A stretch of DNA of 64,000 nucleotides, taken from contig NZ_MSXV01000058.1 in assembly GCF_001945395.1 (NCBI RefSeq), forward strand, positions 111,706 through 175,705, given 5' to 3'. This DNA is from Pseudomonas sp. PA15(2017) (lineage in GTDB: Bacteria; Pseudomonadota; Gammaproteobacteria; Pseudomonadales; Pseudomonadaceae). Positions 1 to 7,683 of the stretch are shown piece after piece. Every line of letters starts with the position of its first letter. The first letter of the stretch is position 1. The translations under genes and the position numbers were made by a program. The notes beneath the pieces are model-generated. The model searched no databases. It saw only the letters and a list, made by a program, of their open reading frames with translations, and was not told the DNA's origin.

Positions 1-1119
1 CACCCCGGCCAGTTGCCGGCACTCGAAACCCCAGGTGTCAGTCGGTGCCCCAAGCCCAAGCACAGGGATAACGGGCTGGGTAATGTCAACTGCCGCGGGC
101 AGGTCGATGTACACCTGCTTTAAGGTATTGGCCGTGCACGGCACGCTTAAAGCCTTCCACATTTCCACGGTGCCGTCAGGGTAACGGGTGTACGAACCGT
201 TGGCATTGAACCCCCTTTCAATGTCTGTATCTCGAAGCTGGTTCACTACCGGGACGTTCACCTCCCCCGCCTGGGCTCCTGCTGAATAAGTGGCTGACCA
301 CCCCAGGTAATAGGACAACAGCCCACCATAGGGAGGGGTTCTGTTCGCCCGCACTGCGACCCGAGGCAGGTACACGGTGCCAGCGGTGAACCGCAGCCGT
401 ATGGCGATAAGGCCATTGATCACGCTGAGATGAATAGCGACCCAGCCAGGCCGGTTGCCGGCCGACATGGCGATAGCATTGGGCAGGTAAATCGCGCCTT
501 GGTAGAAGTACCACGACAAGTCGATCCTGAACGGGAGGGTATACCCGCTGATCGCGCCTTCGATGATGAGGGAAGGCATCACCGATTCAGCCGCCGGGAT
601 ATTGGTCTTGATCAGGATGTCCGAGTCCTGGCCACCGCTGACGAACGTGCCGCACTCAACCAGAGCAGCACCCTGCAAGACCTCGCCATGCCGAGGAATC
701 GGCGCCCACACGCCCCAGGCCCCACTGCCAAAGCACTGCCGATACCAGCGCGTGTAAGTCTGGCTGGCACCCTCGAAGGCCCACAGCTCCTGGCTCACCG
801 CGTCCCCGGTATTTCCGAAGGTATGGACATGGCCATAGTTGACGCCCGGGGGGAAAGTGCCGGTGGTGGTATTCTTTGCGCAGTAACGCCAGCCCCGCAA
901 CGTACGGTCGTCGAGATTGAAGTTCAGCTCAGCGGTAGGTACGTCTCCCATCCAGCCGCCATCACCCGTGCGCAGCACCCGATCAGGGGTCTTGTCGATG
1001 GCCGAGGTGGTCACGTTCTTGCGGGCGGCCGTGCCAAGGCCGGAAAGCGAGACCTGAATAGCCTTGATGTCAGCCGCCACCGCCTGGGCCAGCGCGATCA
1101 CGCGCGCTACCAGAGTCAT
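1..1119 (-). CDS. Phage tail fibre protein (partial, runs off left edge)
   Basis: One open frame runs from an ATG at 1119 to the left edge without a stop, giving at least 373 residues. The N-terminus (MTLVARVIALAQAVAADIKAI) matches in style the start of the neighbouring upstream gene, a short coiled module often seen at the base of tail fibres. Further on are aromatic and glycine-rich stretches (LWAFEGASQTYTRWYRQCFG, GAWGVWAPI) typical of distal fibre or receptor-binding domains of Pseudomonas phages. It is the last gene of the leftward late operon visible here. The fibre role is inferred from composition, position and these motifs; the C-terminal host-recognition part is missing from the window. 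Confidence 0.75.
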   Translation of the reverse strand, partial: MTLVARVIALAQAVAADIKAIQVSLSGLGTAARKNVTTSAIDKTPDRVLRTGDGGWMGDVPTAELNFNLDDRTLRGWRYCAKNTTTGTFPPGVNYGHVHTFGNTGDAVSQELWAFEGASQTYTRWYRQCFGSGAWGVWAPIPRHGEVLQGAALVECGTFVSGGQDSDILIKTNIPAAESVMPSLIIEGAISGYTLPFRIDLSWYFYQGAIYLPNAIAMSAGNRPGWVAIHLSVINGLIAIRLRFTAGTVYLPRVAVRANRTPPYGGLLSYYLGWSATYSAGAQAGEVNVPVVNQLRDTDIERGFNANGSYTRYPDGTVEMWKALSVPCTANTLKQVYIDLPAAVDITQPVIPVLGLGAPTDTWGFECRQLAGV

Positions 1120-1122
1120 GGG

Positions 1123-1617
1123 TCACGCCTTGGCCGTGGCGTAGGCCGCGGCGAAGTCGGTCTCGGGGTTGCCGATGCCGATGTTCGTGCAGGCCTGCAG
1201 CTTCTGCGCGACGGTTAGAGTTTGCGCATCGTCATAACGCACGCGATTTGCCACGGCTGCAGCCAGCGCCGCGGCGGCCGAAGCATTGCCCGTGGCGAGT
1301 TCTTCCAGCTCCTTGAGCGTATCGTAGGCCTCGGACGCACCGCCCAGGATCGAGTCCTTTACAGCGACCTTGGCCAGCTCGATGGTGTCGTGGATCTTAT
1401 TCGCCGACCAAGTGACGCTGGTGGCGCCGTCGCCAGCGCTGTCATCGATCACAGCGCCGGCCTGCCCCATCAGGCTGTAGATCTCGGCGATGGCCGCCAC
1501 CAGGTTGCCCTTGGCCTGGGTGGGCAGGCTGGTCAGGTCGCCCTGCTTGGCGGTGAGGTTCTTGATGTCGGTGCCGATGGCATTGGCCAAGGCGATCAGG
1601 CGAGTTTCCATAGTCAT
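1123..1617 (-). CDS. Putative tail fibre or fibre-base protein
   Basis: 164 residues. The start METRLIALANAIGTDIKNL resembles that of the downstream fibre gene, so the two proteins share an N-terminal module. The body is alanine-rich and helical (LKELEELATGNASAAAALAAAVANRV), and the C-terminus has the QTLTVAQKLQACTNIG segment common in phage tail-fibre connector regions. It lies 3 bp upstream of the fibre gene and is clearly co-translated. Start could be the ATG at 1617 or the one two codons later. A structural tail role is likely; its exact place in the fibre is unknown. Confidence 0.6.
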   Translation of the reverse strand: MTMETRLIALANAIGTDIKNLTAKQGDLTSLPTQAKGNLVAAIAEIYSLMGQAGAVIDDSAGDGATSVTWSANKIHDTIELAKVAVKDSILGGASEAYDTLKELEELATGNASAAAALAAAVANRVRYDDAQTLTVAQKLQACTNIGIGNPETDFAAAYATAKA

Positions 1618-1622
1618 AGCGT

Positions 1623-1889
1623 TCAGCCTTTAGCAAGGATGTAGTGGGCAAGCGGGTCGGGCTGGAAGTCGTCGGACACGTGCAGCCCGTCTGCTTTTAG
1701 GGTCAGTCTGTTGTTTGGTTCGGCGCTTATCTCGGCGCCGCCCACGCCATCCAGCCCGGGTTTACCGCGTAGACCGGCGGCAACCACTATCGGCCGCCGC
1801 GCCTGCACGACCGCCACAGCTCCTCGCTGCCGCAGCTGGATTGCAACTGCAGATCGGCCAGCATGGCCACGCACGGCGATGACGCTCAC
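1623..1889 (-). CDS. Small phage protein of unknown function
   Basis: 88 residues overlapping the upstream gene by 4 bp (ATGA), which implies coupled translation. A short Gly-Lys-Pro-Gly-Leu-Asp collagen-like stretch sits in the middle (around residues 42-48), and the C-terminus (HVSDDFQPDPLAHYILAKG) is typical of small proteins preceding tail fibres. No family recognised. Its position in the distal virion region suggests a tail or fibre accessory role, but this is inference. Confidence 0.5.
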   Translation of the reverse strand: MSVIAVRGHAGRSAVAIQLRQRGAVAVVQARRPIVVAAGLRGKPGLDGVGGAEISAEPNNRLTLKADGLHVSDDFQPDPLAHYILAKG

Positions 1890-2488
1890 ACCGTTACCTC
1901 GCCGGTGACTTCCACCGGGCTGATGGCCGCGACCTTGTAGACGCGGCCGCTCGGGTCGATCGCTTCGGCGTCGTATACGCCACGGTTCCAGGTGATGGCG
2001 CCGGCCATGGCAGCCTCCATGGTCAGCACGAACTGGCTTAGCGCCAGGTCGACGATCACCAGCCCGTCAGGCTGCTCGGCGGGGTCGCTGTGCCAGCTGA
2101 ACAGCAGGTTGCCGCCCACGCGATCACGCACCTGGGCGCGGAAGTGCCAGCCGGTAAGATCCATGGGTGCACGCAGGATCATCAGCCCGGTACCGGAGAA
2201 CGGTCGCCAGCAATGCGCATTCACCTCGTTCAGCTCGATAGTGTCAGCGTCGACCACCCGGGCGAACTGGGTTTCGTCTTCAGGCGTGTTGAGCTCCATC
2301 GGCTGCTTCACGCACTCGATGCGTACCGGCCAGCCCTCTGGCACCTGGTGACCCACCACCGTCAGCCTCGCCGGCGCGGTGCTCGGCATGCCAGTGATAG
2401 GCAGGTACCGCAGATCCTCGTCGGCATACATGATGCCGAACTCGAAGGTCTCGCCTCGGGTGATGGTCAGGGGAATCTCGGGCGCCAT
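1886..2488 (-). CDS. Putative phage virion-associated protein
   Basis: 200 residues, start ATG at 2488. The N-terminus (MAPEIPLTITRGETFEFGI) and the central block (DLTGWHFRAQVRDRVGG followed by a terminal beta-rich half) match the style of phage proteins that precede tail fibres and contain an immunoglobulin-like or BppU-like N-terminal domain that anchors fibres to the baseplate. That assignment rests on pattern only. It overlaps the downstream gene by 4 bp and is 10 bp downstream of the Gp49/gp66-like gene. Confidence 0.5.
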   Translation of the reverse strand: MAPEIPLTITRGETFEFGIMYADEDLRYLPITGMPSTAPARLTVVGHQVPEGWPVRIECVKQPMELNTPEDETQFARVVDADTIELNEVNAHCWRPFSGTGLMILRAPMDLTGWHFRAQVRDRVGGNLLFSWHSDPAEQPDGLVIVDLALSQFVLTMEAAMAGAITWNRGVYDAEAIDPSGRVYKVAAISPVEVTGEVTV

Positions 2489-2498
2489 TGCGCTCTCC

Positions 2499-2882
2499 TC
2501 ACTCGCCGCTCAGGCGTTCCTTGAGGGCGTAGCCCATCAGCGGCCAGATCTTCTGCACTGCGCTTTGGCGTGCGATCTTGCGGCCGATCTCAGCGTCGAA
2601 GTTTTCCGGGCTGGCACAGGCGCTCTCGCCGGTCACGGTGAAGCCGTTGCGCAGCACCAGCACGCAGAAGGTCAGCAGATGGAGCGCATCGGGCGTAGAA
2701 CGCGAAGCCGCGGCGTTCAGCGCACCTCCAGAAAAGGCGGCATCTTCCACCGCTTTTGCATCGCCCTGGCCCGCAGTGAAGTAGTGCTCACTCGAGATGT
2801 TGGCCTCGATGTCGGCGGGAGTGACACGCGGCGCAGTAAGGCCCTTGGCCTGGATCTCTTGCTCAATAGCTTGGTCATTCAT
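2499..2882 (-). CDS. N4 Gp49 / Sf6 gp66 family protein
   Basis: 127 residues from the ATG at 2882, preceded by GGAGCAGCACC. The motifs YFTAGQG, VLRNGFTVTGES and the C-terminal block ending in WPLMGYALKERL are characteristic of the N4 Gp49/Sf6 gp66 family, small phage proteins of unknown biochemical role found near lysis or tail genes. The start codon overlaps the end of Rz by 4 bp. The family call is fairly confident; no function can be assigned. Confidence 0.7.
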   Translation of the reverse strand: MNDQAIEQEIQAKGLTAPRVTPADIEANISSEHYFTAGQGDAKAVEDAAFSGGALNAAASRSTPDALHLLTFCVLVLRNGFTVTGESACASPENFDAEIGRKIARQSAVQKIWPLMGYALKERLSGE

Positions 2883-3370
2883 GGTGCTGCTCCGATCTTG
2901 CACTTGCTGTGCAGGTTTTTAAGTGAGGCCTGCAGGCCGACTATTTGCGCTCGCTGCTGCTTGAGGGCGGAAACGAGGGCTGGATAAGCTCGTCGAGCAG
3001 CGGCTGTAAGTTCTGGGGCCCCTGCATCAGGCTCGCCGGCAGCGGCCCCGGCTCCGTCCACTCGCACGACTGGGCAGGTGGCTGCGACGCGCAGCCCGCA
3101 AGTGCCAGCAGCCAGGCAGCGGCGCAGATTCTCGGCATGATTCTCCGCACGTTGTTTCTCCTCGATGTAGGTGGCCTCAACTGCAGCCTGGTCATTGGCC
3201 AGCTCGCGCGTCAGGTTCAGGGTGTTGCGCAGGGAGTCAGCGCGGGCCTGCTGCTGATCGGCAGCGGCCTGGGCCAGGTCTCGGTCGCTGGTGACGCGAT
3301 CAATGCGCCAGAGCGCCAGCAGGAGGCCGGCGCCCAGCACGGCGACGACGGCGAGCAGCAGGCGGTTCAT
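2879..3370 (-). CDS. i-spanin (Rz)
   Basis: 163 residues starting at the ATG at 3370, which overlaps the endolysin stop (ATGA). The N-terminus MNRLLLAVVAVLGAGLLLAL is a single membrane anchor, followed by a long charged alanine- and glutamine-rich coiled coil (residues about 25-80), the layout of Rz-type inner-membrane spanins. Rz acts with the lipoprotein Rz1 to fuse inner and outer membranes in the last step of lysis. A complete Rz1 frame is nested inside this gene, which strongly supports the call. Confidence 0.85.
   Translation of the reverse strand: MNRLLLAVVAVLGAGLLLALWRIDRVTSDRDLAQAAADQQQARADSLRNTLNLTRELANDQAAVEATYIEEKQRAENHAENLRRCLAAGTCGLRVAATCPVVRVDGAGAAAGEPDAGAPELTAAARRAYPALVSALKQQRAQIVGLQASLKNLHSKCKIGAAP
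2941..3138 (-). CDS. o-spanin lipoprotein (Rz1), nested in Rz
   Basis: 65 residues in a different frame wholly inside the Rz gene. The start MPRICAAAWLLALAGCASQ is a lipoprotein signal with lipobox LAGC; the mature protein is short and proline-rich (PPAQ, EPGPLPAS, QPSFPPSS), the hallmark of Rz1. It would be sorted to the outer membrane and bind the Rz coiled coil. Fully embedded Rz1 genes are an established arrangement, as in lambda. Confidence 0.85.
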   Translation of the reverse strand: MPRICAAAWLLALAGCASQPPAQSCEWTEPGPLPASLMQGPQNLQPLLDELIQPSFPPSSSSERK

Positions 3371-3879
3371 ACGGGCTGCCCTGACAGGCAAAGCGTGCGC
3401 TCGGCCTGGCGGCGGTTCTGTAGGCCCTGAACGTAGCGGCCGCCAGCAGTCGACCAATTCGGCTCCCCGTTCGGCTTGGTGGCGATCAGGTTGCAGCCCC
3501 TGGTGATGTCGCCGGCATTGATGGACTTGACCGCCTGGCTATTACAGGCGCCAGCCTTGCCGACGTTGATGGCGAACATGGTCAGTCCGATCAGTCGGCG
3601 CGGCGTGATGTTCGACCAATCGGTGCAGGCCAGCACAGCGATGCCGTACTCGATGATGGTGGTCTTGTTGACCTCGCGGCACTGGTCGTCGGTTAGCTTG
3701 GTGCCTACCTTAGCGCTCCAGTCCGTGCGGCCGGCGCAGTAGGTGGGGATGCCGCCGGCCAAGTGATCGGCGTAGACCTCCCGCACGTTGCCCTCCAAGC
3801 GCTCGAGGGTGGTGTACGCCAAAGGGCTGCTGAGCGCAGCCACCAGGGCGGCGGGAACCAGCTTGCCCTTGACCCTCAT
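3367..3879 (-). CDS. Phage endolysin, GH24 lysozyme family
   Basis: 170 residues. Glu29 (in LERLEG), Asp38 (YADH) and the GIPT motif with Thr46 fit the Glu-8x-Asp-Thr catalytic arrangement of T4/P21-type muramidases. Residues 5-24 form a weakly hydrophobic alanine-rich segment that could act as a signal-anchor-release sequence as in P21 endolysin. It cleaves the glycan strand of peptidoglycan once the holin depolarises or perforates the membrane. It overlaps the holin gene and Rz by 4 bp each, forming a compact lysis cassette. Confidence 0.85.
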   Translation of the reverse strand: MRVKGKLVPAALVAALSSPLAYTTLERLEGNVREVYADHLAGGIPTYCAGRTDWSAKVGTKLTDDQCREVNKTTIIEYGIAVLACTDWSNITPRRLIGLTMFAINVGKAGACNSQAVKSINAGDITRGCNLIATKPNGEPNWSTAGGRYVQGLQNRRQAERTLCLSGQPV

Positions 3880-4121
3880 TGCTGGCCACCTTCTTGGTGC
3901 ACGTCCTGGCGGGCCCTGTATACGTATTGCAGCTCCATTTCGTACAGGTGCTGCTCGCGCGCGTTCTTCTGCCGCTGGTAGTACATGTTCGCGCCGAAGG
4001 TCAGCAGCGCGGTGATGATGCCGACCACAATGCCCCAGTCCGTCAGCGTCATGCCGCCGATGATCGACAAGACAGCGCCGATGTAGCTGCTCCCGGTTAT
4101 GGCTTTCTCGGTGGCACTCAT
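3876..4121 (-). CDS. Holin
   Basis: 81 residues with two membrane segments (SYIGAVLSIIGGMTL and WGIVVGIITALLTFGANMYY) and a charged C-terminal tail, the topology of class II holins. First gene of the lysis cassette holin-endolysin-Rz/Rz1, each overlapping the next by 4 bp. A copy of the 17-bp repeat described elsewhere lies 89 bp upstream of its start and a GC-rich hairpin at 4148-4170 lies between. Confidence 0.8.
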   Translation of the reverse strand: MSATEKAITGSSYIGAVLSIIGGMTLTDWGIVVGIITALLTFGANMYYQRQKNAREQHLYEMELQYVYRARQDVHQEGGQQ

Positions 4122-4147
4122 TCGCCGGTCCCTACTGCAGATATGGA

Positions 4148-4170
4148 AAGCCCCGCACAGAGCGGGGCTT
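4148..4170 (-). terminator. Hairpin between head gene and lysis cassette
   Basis: AAGCCCCGC and GCGGGGCTT are perfect inverted arms around a 5-base loop, followed on the minus strand by a short T run. It could be a weak or antiterminated rho-independent terminator ahead of the lysis genes. Confidence 0.5.
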
Positions 4171-4209
4171 GTGATGTAGCAAGGCTATGAGGCAGAAGGC
4201 GTGCGAGCT

Positions 4210-4226
4210 AACCCTACAGGGGGTCA
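4210..4226 (-). repeat. 17-bp late-unit repeat, copy 1
   Basis: Plus-strand AACCCTACAGGGGGTCA, identical to the copy at 8861-8877 and one base different from that at 15063-15079. It overlaps the stop of the gene at 4224-4892 and lies upstream of the holin. The element can fold as a small ACCC/GGGT hairpin. Confidence 0.7.
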
Positions 4227-4892
4227 GGCCCAGGCTTTGTTATGGTGCTCGACGTCATGGCGGGTGGTGCGGCGCAGGTCGCTGTCCGGGCGGGCGCCGA
4301 AGTACTCGGTGAAAGCGGCCAGTGCATCCCCTGCTTTGCCCAGGTTCAGCGTCTCTGCATCGGGTACGGTAAACGCGCGATACAGCGCCCAGTTCACCAG
4401 GTGCCGGTGGTGCGCGGCGCTGATCTCCGGCTTTGACGTGCGATCGCTCGTCAGACCACGGATCGGCAGCCGGAAGCCTTCGAGCTTGAGAATGCCAGCC
4501 GTGGCTGGTGCAGGGACCAGCCGGATGCTGGTGTCGCTCTGAATAGCGAAGCGAGGCACGTCCGTACGATCACGCCAGCCTGGTTGGTTGTCATCCAGCC
4601 ACTCGCGGGACACGAGCCGCATCGGCTGTTGGTGAGGGCAGCCAGCGTTGAGCAGCCCCAGATGATCGATCTCGTACAGGGCGGCATGCAGCGGGTAGCT
4701 CGCCTGCCCGGCTTGCACCGAAACCTCGCAAACCGCTGTGTTCTCGGACTCATGAAGAAGGCGCCCACGAATGCACGCTTCCTGCTCGGCCTCGATGAGC
4801 CAGCGCGCCACATCCTGTTGCTCGAACAGGTAGGGCTCCACCTTGTCCTGGGTGGTGGTGCGAAAGTCCTTTACCAGCTCATCGAGGGTCAT
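4224..4892 (-). CDS. Putative head-tail adaptor-like virion protein
   Basis: 222 residues, start ATG at 4892, 3 bp after the upstream gene. The N-terminal helical block (DELVKDFRTTTQDKVEPYLF then DVARWLIEAEQEACIRGRLL) and the later YEIDHLGL and HHRHLVNWALYRAF segments resemble adaptor or connector proteins that follow the capsid gene in podovirus-like genomes. The family is not firmly recognised; role inferred from position between head genes and the lysis cassette. Confidence 0.5.
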   Translation of the reverse strand: MTLDELVKDFRTTTQDKVEPYLFEQQDVARWLIEAEQEACIRGRLLHESENTAVCEVSVQAGQASYPLHAALYEIDHLGLLNAGCPHQQPMRLVSREWLDDNQPGWRDRTDVPRFAIQSDTSIRLVPAPATAGILKLEGFRLPIRGLTSDRTSKPEISAAHHRHLVNWALYRAFTVPDAETLNLGKAGDALAAFTEYFGARPDSDLRRTTRHDVEHHNKAWA

Positions 4893-4895
4893 GAT

Positions 4896-5756
4896 TTACA
4901 CCGGGCCGTACTGGTCAACGAGGCCGATCACCTGCTGACGCAGGCTATCGACGGAGGCGCGCTTGTCCAGCTTCTGCTGGTACCGAGTGAAGGCGTAGTC
5001 GAAAAGCGCGTCCTTGGTCATCACGCCGATCTGCTGACGCAGGTCGTTCAGCTGGTCCTGCTCCTTCTGCTCGTCGTCCTTGGCCTTCTTCGCTGCGGCC
5101 AGCTTGGCGTCCGTGTCGTCGGCAGGTGCAGCGCTGCTTTGCTCCACGGCCACTGCTGCGGCCTGGCCTTCCTTGAACTGATCGGCGTGGCGCAGAAACT
5201 TGCGAGCCAGGTCACCCGGCAGGTTGCGCACCTGTTCCTTCGCGAACACCAGGCCGGTACCGTAAAGGTGGTCGGTGAAGGTGTCACGGCGACCGATGTA
5301 CTGCACAGGGACGTGGCCAGCAGGCAGTGCAGCGGCAACCGAGGCTGCGGCAGGCGTGGCCTGGCCAGCTGCGGTCAGTTCAGCCACGGCGATGGCGACA
5401 GCATCATCAGCGTCCGGGATATCCTTCAGCGCATGCACGGTCGCGTGCAGCACCACAGCCATGCTCTTGTGATCCAGTGGAAGCTCTTCGAACGGCAGAA
5501 TCAGAGGATGCTTCTTCGGCTCAGCATCGAAAGCAGAACCATGGGTCCAGCCATCAGCAACACGTGCCTCCAGCCATGCCTGGTGCTCAGCCTCAGGGGT
5601 CAGCTCAGGATCGGCCACATACGCATTTACGCCTGCGACGAGGCCTTGCTGATAGCTCTCTTCGGTATCTGCCCACGCGACCACTTCTTCACCCGCCAGC
5701 CGCTTGAGCGACGACAGGATCGCATGAGCGATACCAGCAATTACGATGACTTTCAT
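4896..5756 (-). CDS. Virion-region protein with RyR-like domain
   Basis: 286 residues. Around residues 50-110 the segment EAEHQAWLEARVADGWTHG, the KKHPLILPFEELP motif and a following helix match the RyR domain (first known from ryanodine receptors; also present in some phage proteins), with the expected HxAW, GWxxG, HPxLxPxxELP positions. A linker rich in Ala, Lys and Asp (about 200-235) follows, and the C-terminus is a helical bundle ending VDQYGPV. It lies between the head-decoration candidate and the adaptor-like gene, so a head-completion or tail-related role is plausible. Family function in phages is unknown. Confidence 0.6.
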   Translation of the reverse strand: MKVIVIAGIAHAILSSLKRLAGEEVVAWADTEESYQQGLVAGVNAYVADPELTPEAEHQAWLEARVADGWTHGSAFDAEPKKHPLILPFEELPLDHKSMAVVLHATVHALKDIPDADDAVAIAVAELTAAGQATPAAASVAAALPAGHVPVQYIGRRDTFTDHLYGTGLVFAKEQVRNLPGDLARKFLRHADQFKEGQAAAVAVEQSSAAPADDTDAKLAAAKKAKDDEQKEQDQLNDLRQQIGVMTKDALFDYAFTRYQQKLDKRASVDSLRQQVIGLVDQYGPV

Positions 5757-5818
5757 GTCGATGTCCTGCTTGGTCTGAAAAAACGAAAGGGCCCGAAGGC
5801 CCTCCCGAGAAGCGCGGA

Positions 5819-6298
5819 TCAGCGCGGGCCTTGCAACTCGCCGCTCACCAGCACGTTGATCGCACTGGCCTTGGCGTTGGCCGCTACAGCGGTGGTCAGG
5901 ATCAGGCGCGCAGGCTTGGGCAGCACCACCAGCTTGGAGCCGGTGGTGCGCTTGCGGCCAGCAGCAGCCAGGTCGATACCGGCACCGAAGTACGCAGCGT
6001 CCTGCGGCACGCCGGCATCGTCGACACCATCCTCGTAGGCAAAGCCCAGCGAGCCGGTGATGGTGGCGGTCATGCCAGTGGTCACCAGGATCTGCGCGTC
6101 ATCCAGACGGAAGCCTTCCGGCAGTGGCCCCAGGTCGACGACATCGCCGGAGGCGATCGGGGTGGAAACATCCGCGTTCTGCGCGCTGCCATTGGCGATG
6201 GTCACGAGCTGGAAACGCAGGGTGGTGGTGTTGCCGTAGGCGCCTGCAGCGCCGCCGAACTGGCGTTCGCCGTATTGGCGCAGAGTAACTTTGGCCAT
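5819..6298 (-). CDS. Putative head decoration protein
   Basis: 159 residues, beta-rich and glycine/alanine-rich, with strands such as LVTTGMTATITGSLGFAYED and a C-terminal ASAINVLVSGELQG. It sits directly downstream of the major capsid gene, the usual place for cement or decoration proteins. A clear Shine-Dalgarno (GGAGAGCCC) precedes the ATG. Function is inferred from position and composition only. Confidence 0.5.
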   Translation of the reverse strand: MAKVTLRQYGERQFGGAAGAYGNTTTLRFQLVTIANGSAQNADVSTPIASGDVVDLGPLPEGFRLDDAQILVTTGMTATITGSLGFAYEDGVDDAGVPQDAAYFGAGIDLAAAGRKRTTGSKLVVLPKPARLILTTAVAANAKASAINVLVSGELQGPR

Positions 6299-6357
6299 GA
6301 TGGGCTCTCCTCGATAGGGTTATAGAAAGGTAGGCCGGTGTTACCCGGCCCAGCCCA

Positions 6358-7650
6358 TCACTTGCGGGCGCCGATGATCGGCACGGCGGTGTCGATCGCG
6401 GTAGCACCATAGTCGGTGAACTCGGTGCCGTTGCCGGTCTCGATCGCGAAGCGGATCTTGCTAACACCGCGGATCGCACCCAGCAGCAGCTCCACCTTGT
6501 CGCCGTGGTCGAGCTCCTTCTCGCTCCAGAAGAACGGGATCTTCGACTTCTCGCTGGCAGCCATTGCCTCGGCCACAGCCTGGCCACCCAGGAGGATGGC
6601 GCGGTCGATGGCGAAGCGATCGCCGAACGAGTCAGGTACCACGCAGGTGCTCTCGTTCTCGCTGTCGCTCGCGGCGCAGTAGCGAATGGTGTCGCCGGCG
6701 TAGAAGCGGATCGGCTTCGGCATCTTCACGATCAGAATGCCGTTCCACAGACCCACTTCACCCAGGAACAGCGGGTGACCCTTCGCCTGCTGAGCACGCG
6801 CCATGGCGCTGGCCTGCAGCTGGCGGAAGTTCGGATCAGCGGCGAACAGGTTGTACTGCGCCGGAGAGACGAGCATCACGCGCAGCGGCGAGTCGTTCGC
6901 AGCAGCGTCACCCTCGAAGATCACCGGAGGCGGCGGCAGCGCGATCTGATCCATGAAGTTGCGCACGCCGTCCACGGTGTCCATCTTCAGCAGGTCAGTG
7001 GTAGCCAGGTCGATTTCGCCAGCGTTGACCTTGAACGGCTGGATACCGTTACCACCGTCTGCGATGAAGTGGCGGTTCTTGGTCGGCGCCTTCACGCGGT
7101 TGACCATGATTGCACCGAAGTCCTTGTGCACCTCAGTCGGGATCGCCCACTCGATGTTGTCCTGGAAGCCACGGGCACCAGCCATGTGCACCAGCAGACT
7201 CTGGTCGACGTAGGCGTCCATCTTGGCCTGCGCCACCGGACGACCCAGGCGACGGAAGTCGGCCGGACTGCGGATGGTAGTCATGGTGTCGCCCAGGTCG
7301 ATCGGGAAACGCGCCTGGTTCACACGCAGCTTGTCTTCCGACAGCTTCATGCCCACGCCACGGCCCTCGGCGTACGCGCTGCCCATGATCGGGTAGCCGC
7401 CGGTGGGGTTCAGCAGGTGAAAGGTCACCTCGTCGCCGCGGCCCTTGCCCAAATCCTGGCAACGAACGATGGGCATGTGCTGGGTGGTCTGCTTGCGCAG
7501 GGTCGCCTCAGCGCCCGCCTCGCCTTTCGGCATCTTGCCGGTCAGGCGGTTGAGGGTGGTATTGCGTTGGGTATGCACAGCGAAGAGGCCGACGGCCTGC
7601 TCCACCATCGCCTTGGGGTCGCCGTAGCGCATGTGCGTCTTATCGGACAC
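6358..7650 (-). CDS. Major capsid protein, N4 gp56-type family
   Basis: 430 residues. The pattern NTTLNRLTGKMP, PIVRCQDLGKGRGDEVTFHL, GRGVGMKLSEDKLRVNQ and the C-terminal IRFAIETGNGTEFTDYG correspond to the N4-gp56/DUF4043 family of HK97-fold major capsid proteins. Length fits the family. It follows the scaffold gene by 33 bp with a good ribosome-binding site (AAGGAG). About 400 copies would form the icosahedral head. High confidence in the role, moderate in the exact family. Confidence 0.85.
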   Translation of the reverse strand: MSDKTHMRYGDPKAMVEQAVGLFAVHTQRNTTLNRLTGKMPKGEAGAEATLRKQTTQHMPIVRCQDLGKGRGDEVTFHLLNPTGGYPIMGSAYAEGRGVGMKLSEDKLRVNQARFPIDLGDTMTTIRSPADFRRLGRPVAQAKMDAYVDQSLLVHMAGARGFQDNIEWAIPTEVHKDFGAIMVNRVKAPTKNRHFIADGGNGIQPFKVNAGEIDLATTDLLKMDTVDGVRNFMDQIALPPPPVIFEGDAAANDSPLRVMLVSPAQYNLFAADPNFRQLQASAMARAQQAKGHPLFLGEVGLWNGILIVKMPKPIRFYAGDTIRYCAASDSENESTCVVPDSFGDRFAIDRAILLGGQAVAEAMAASEKSKIPFFWSEKELDHGDKVELLLGAIRGVSKIRFAIETGNGTEFTDYGATAIDTAVPIIGARK

Positions 7651-7683
7651 GGTGAATCTCCTTGTTCAACGGGACCCGGAGCG

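Noticed and set aside
2379..2987. 202-codon plus-strand frame opposite tail and Gp49-like genes
   Set aside because: Shadow frame; opposite-strand genes are coupled by overlaps and have ribosome-binding sites.
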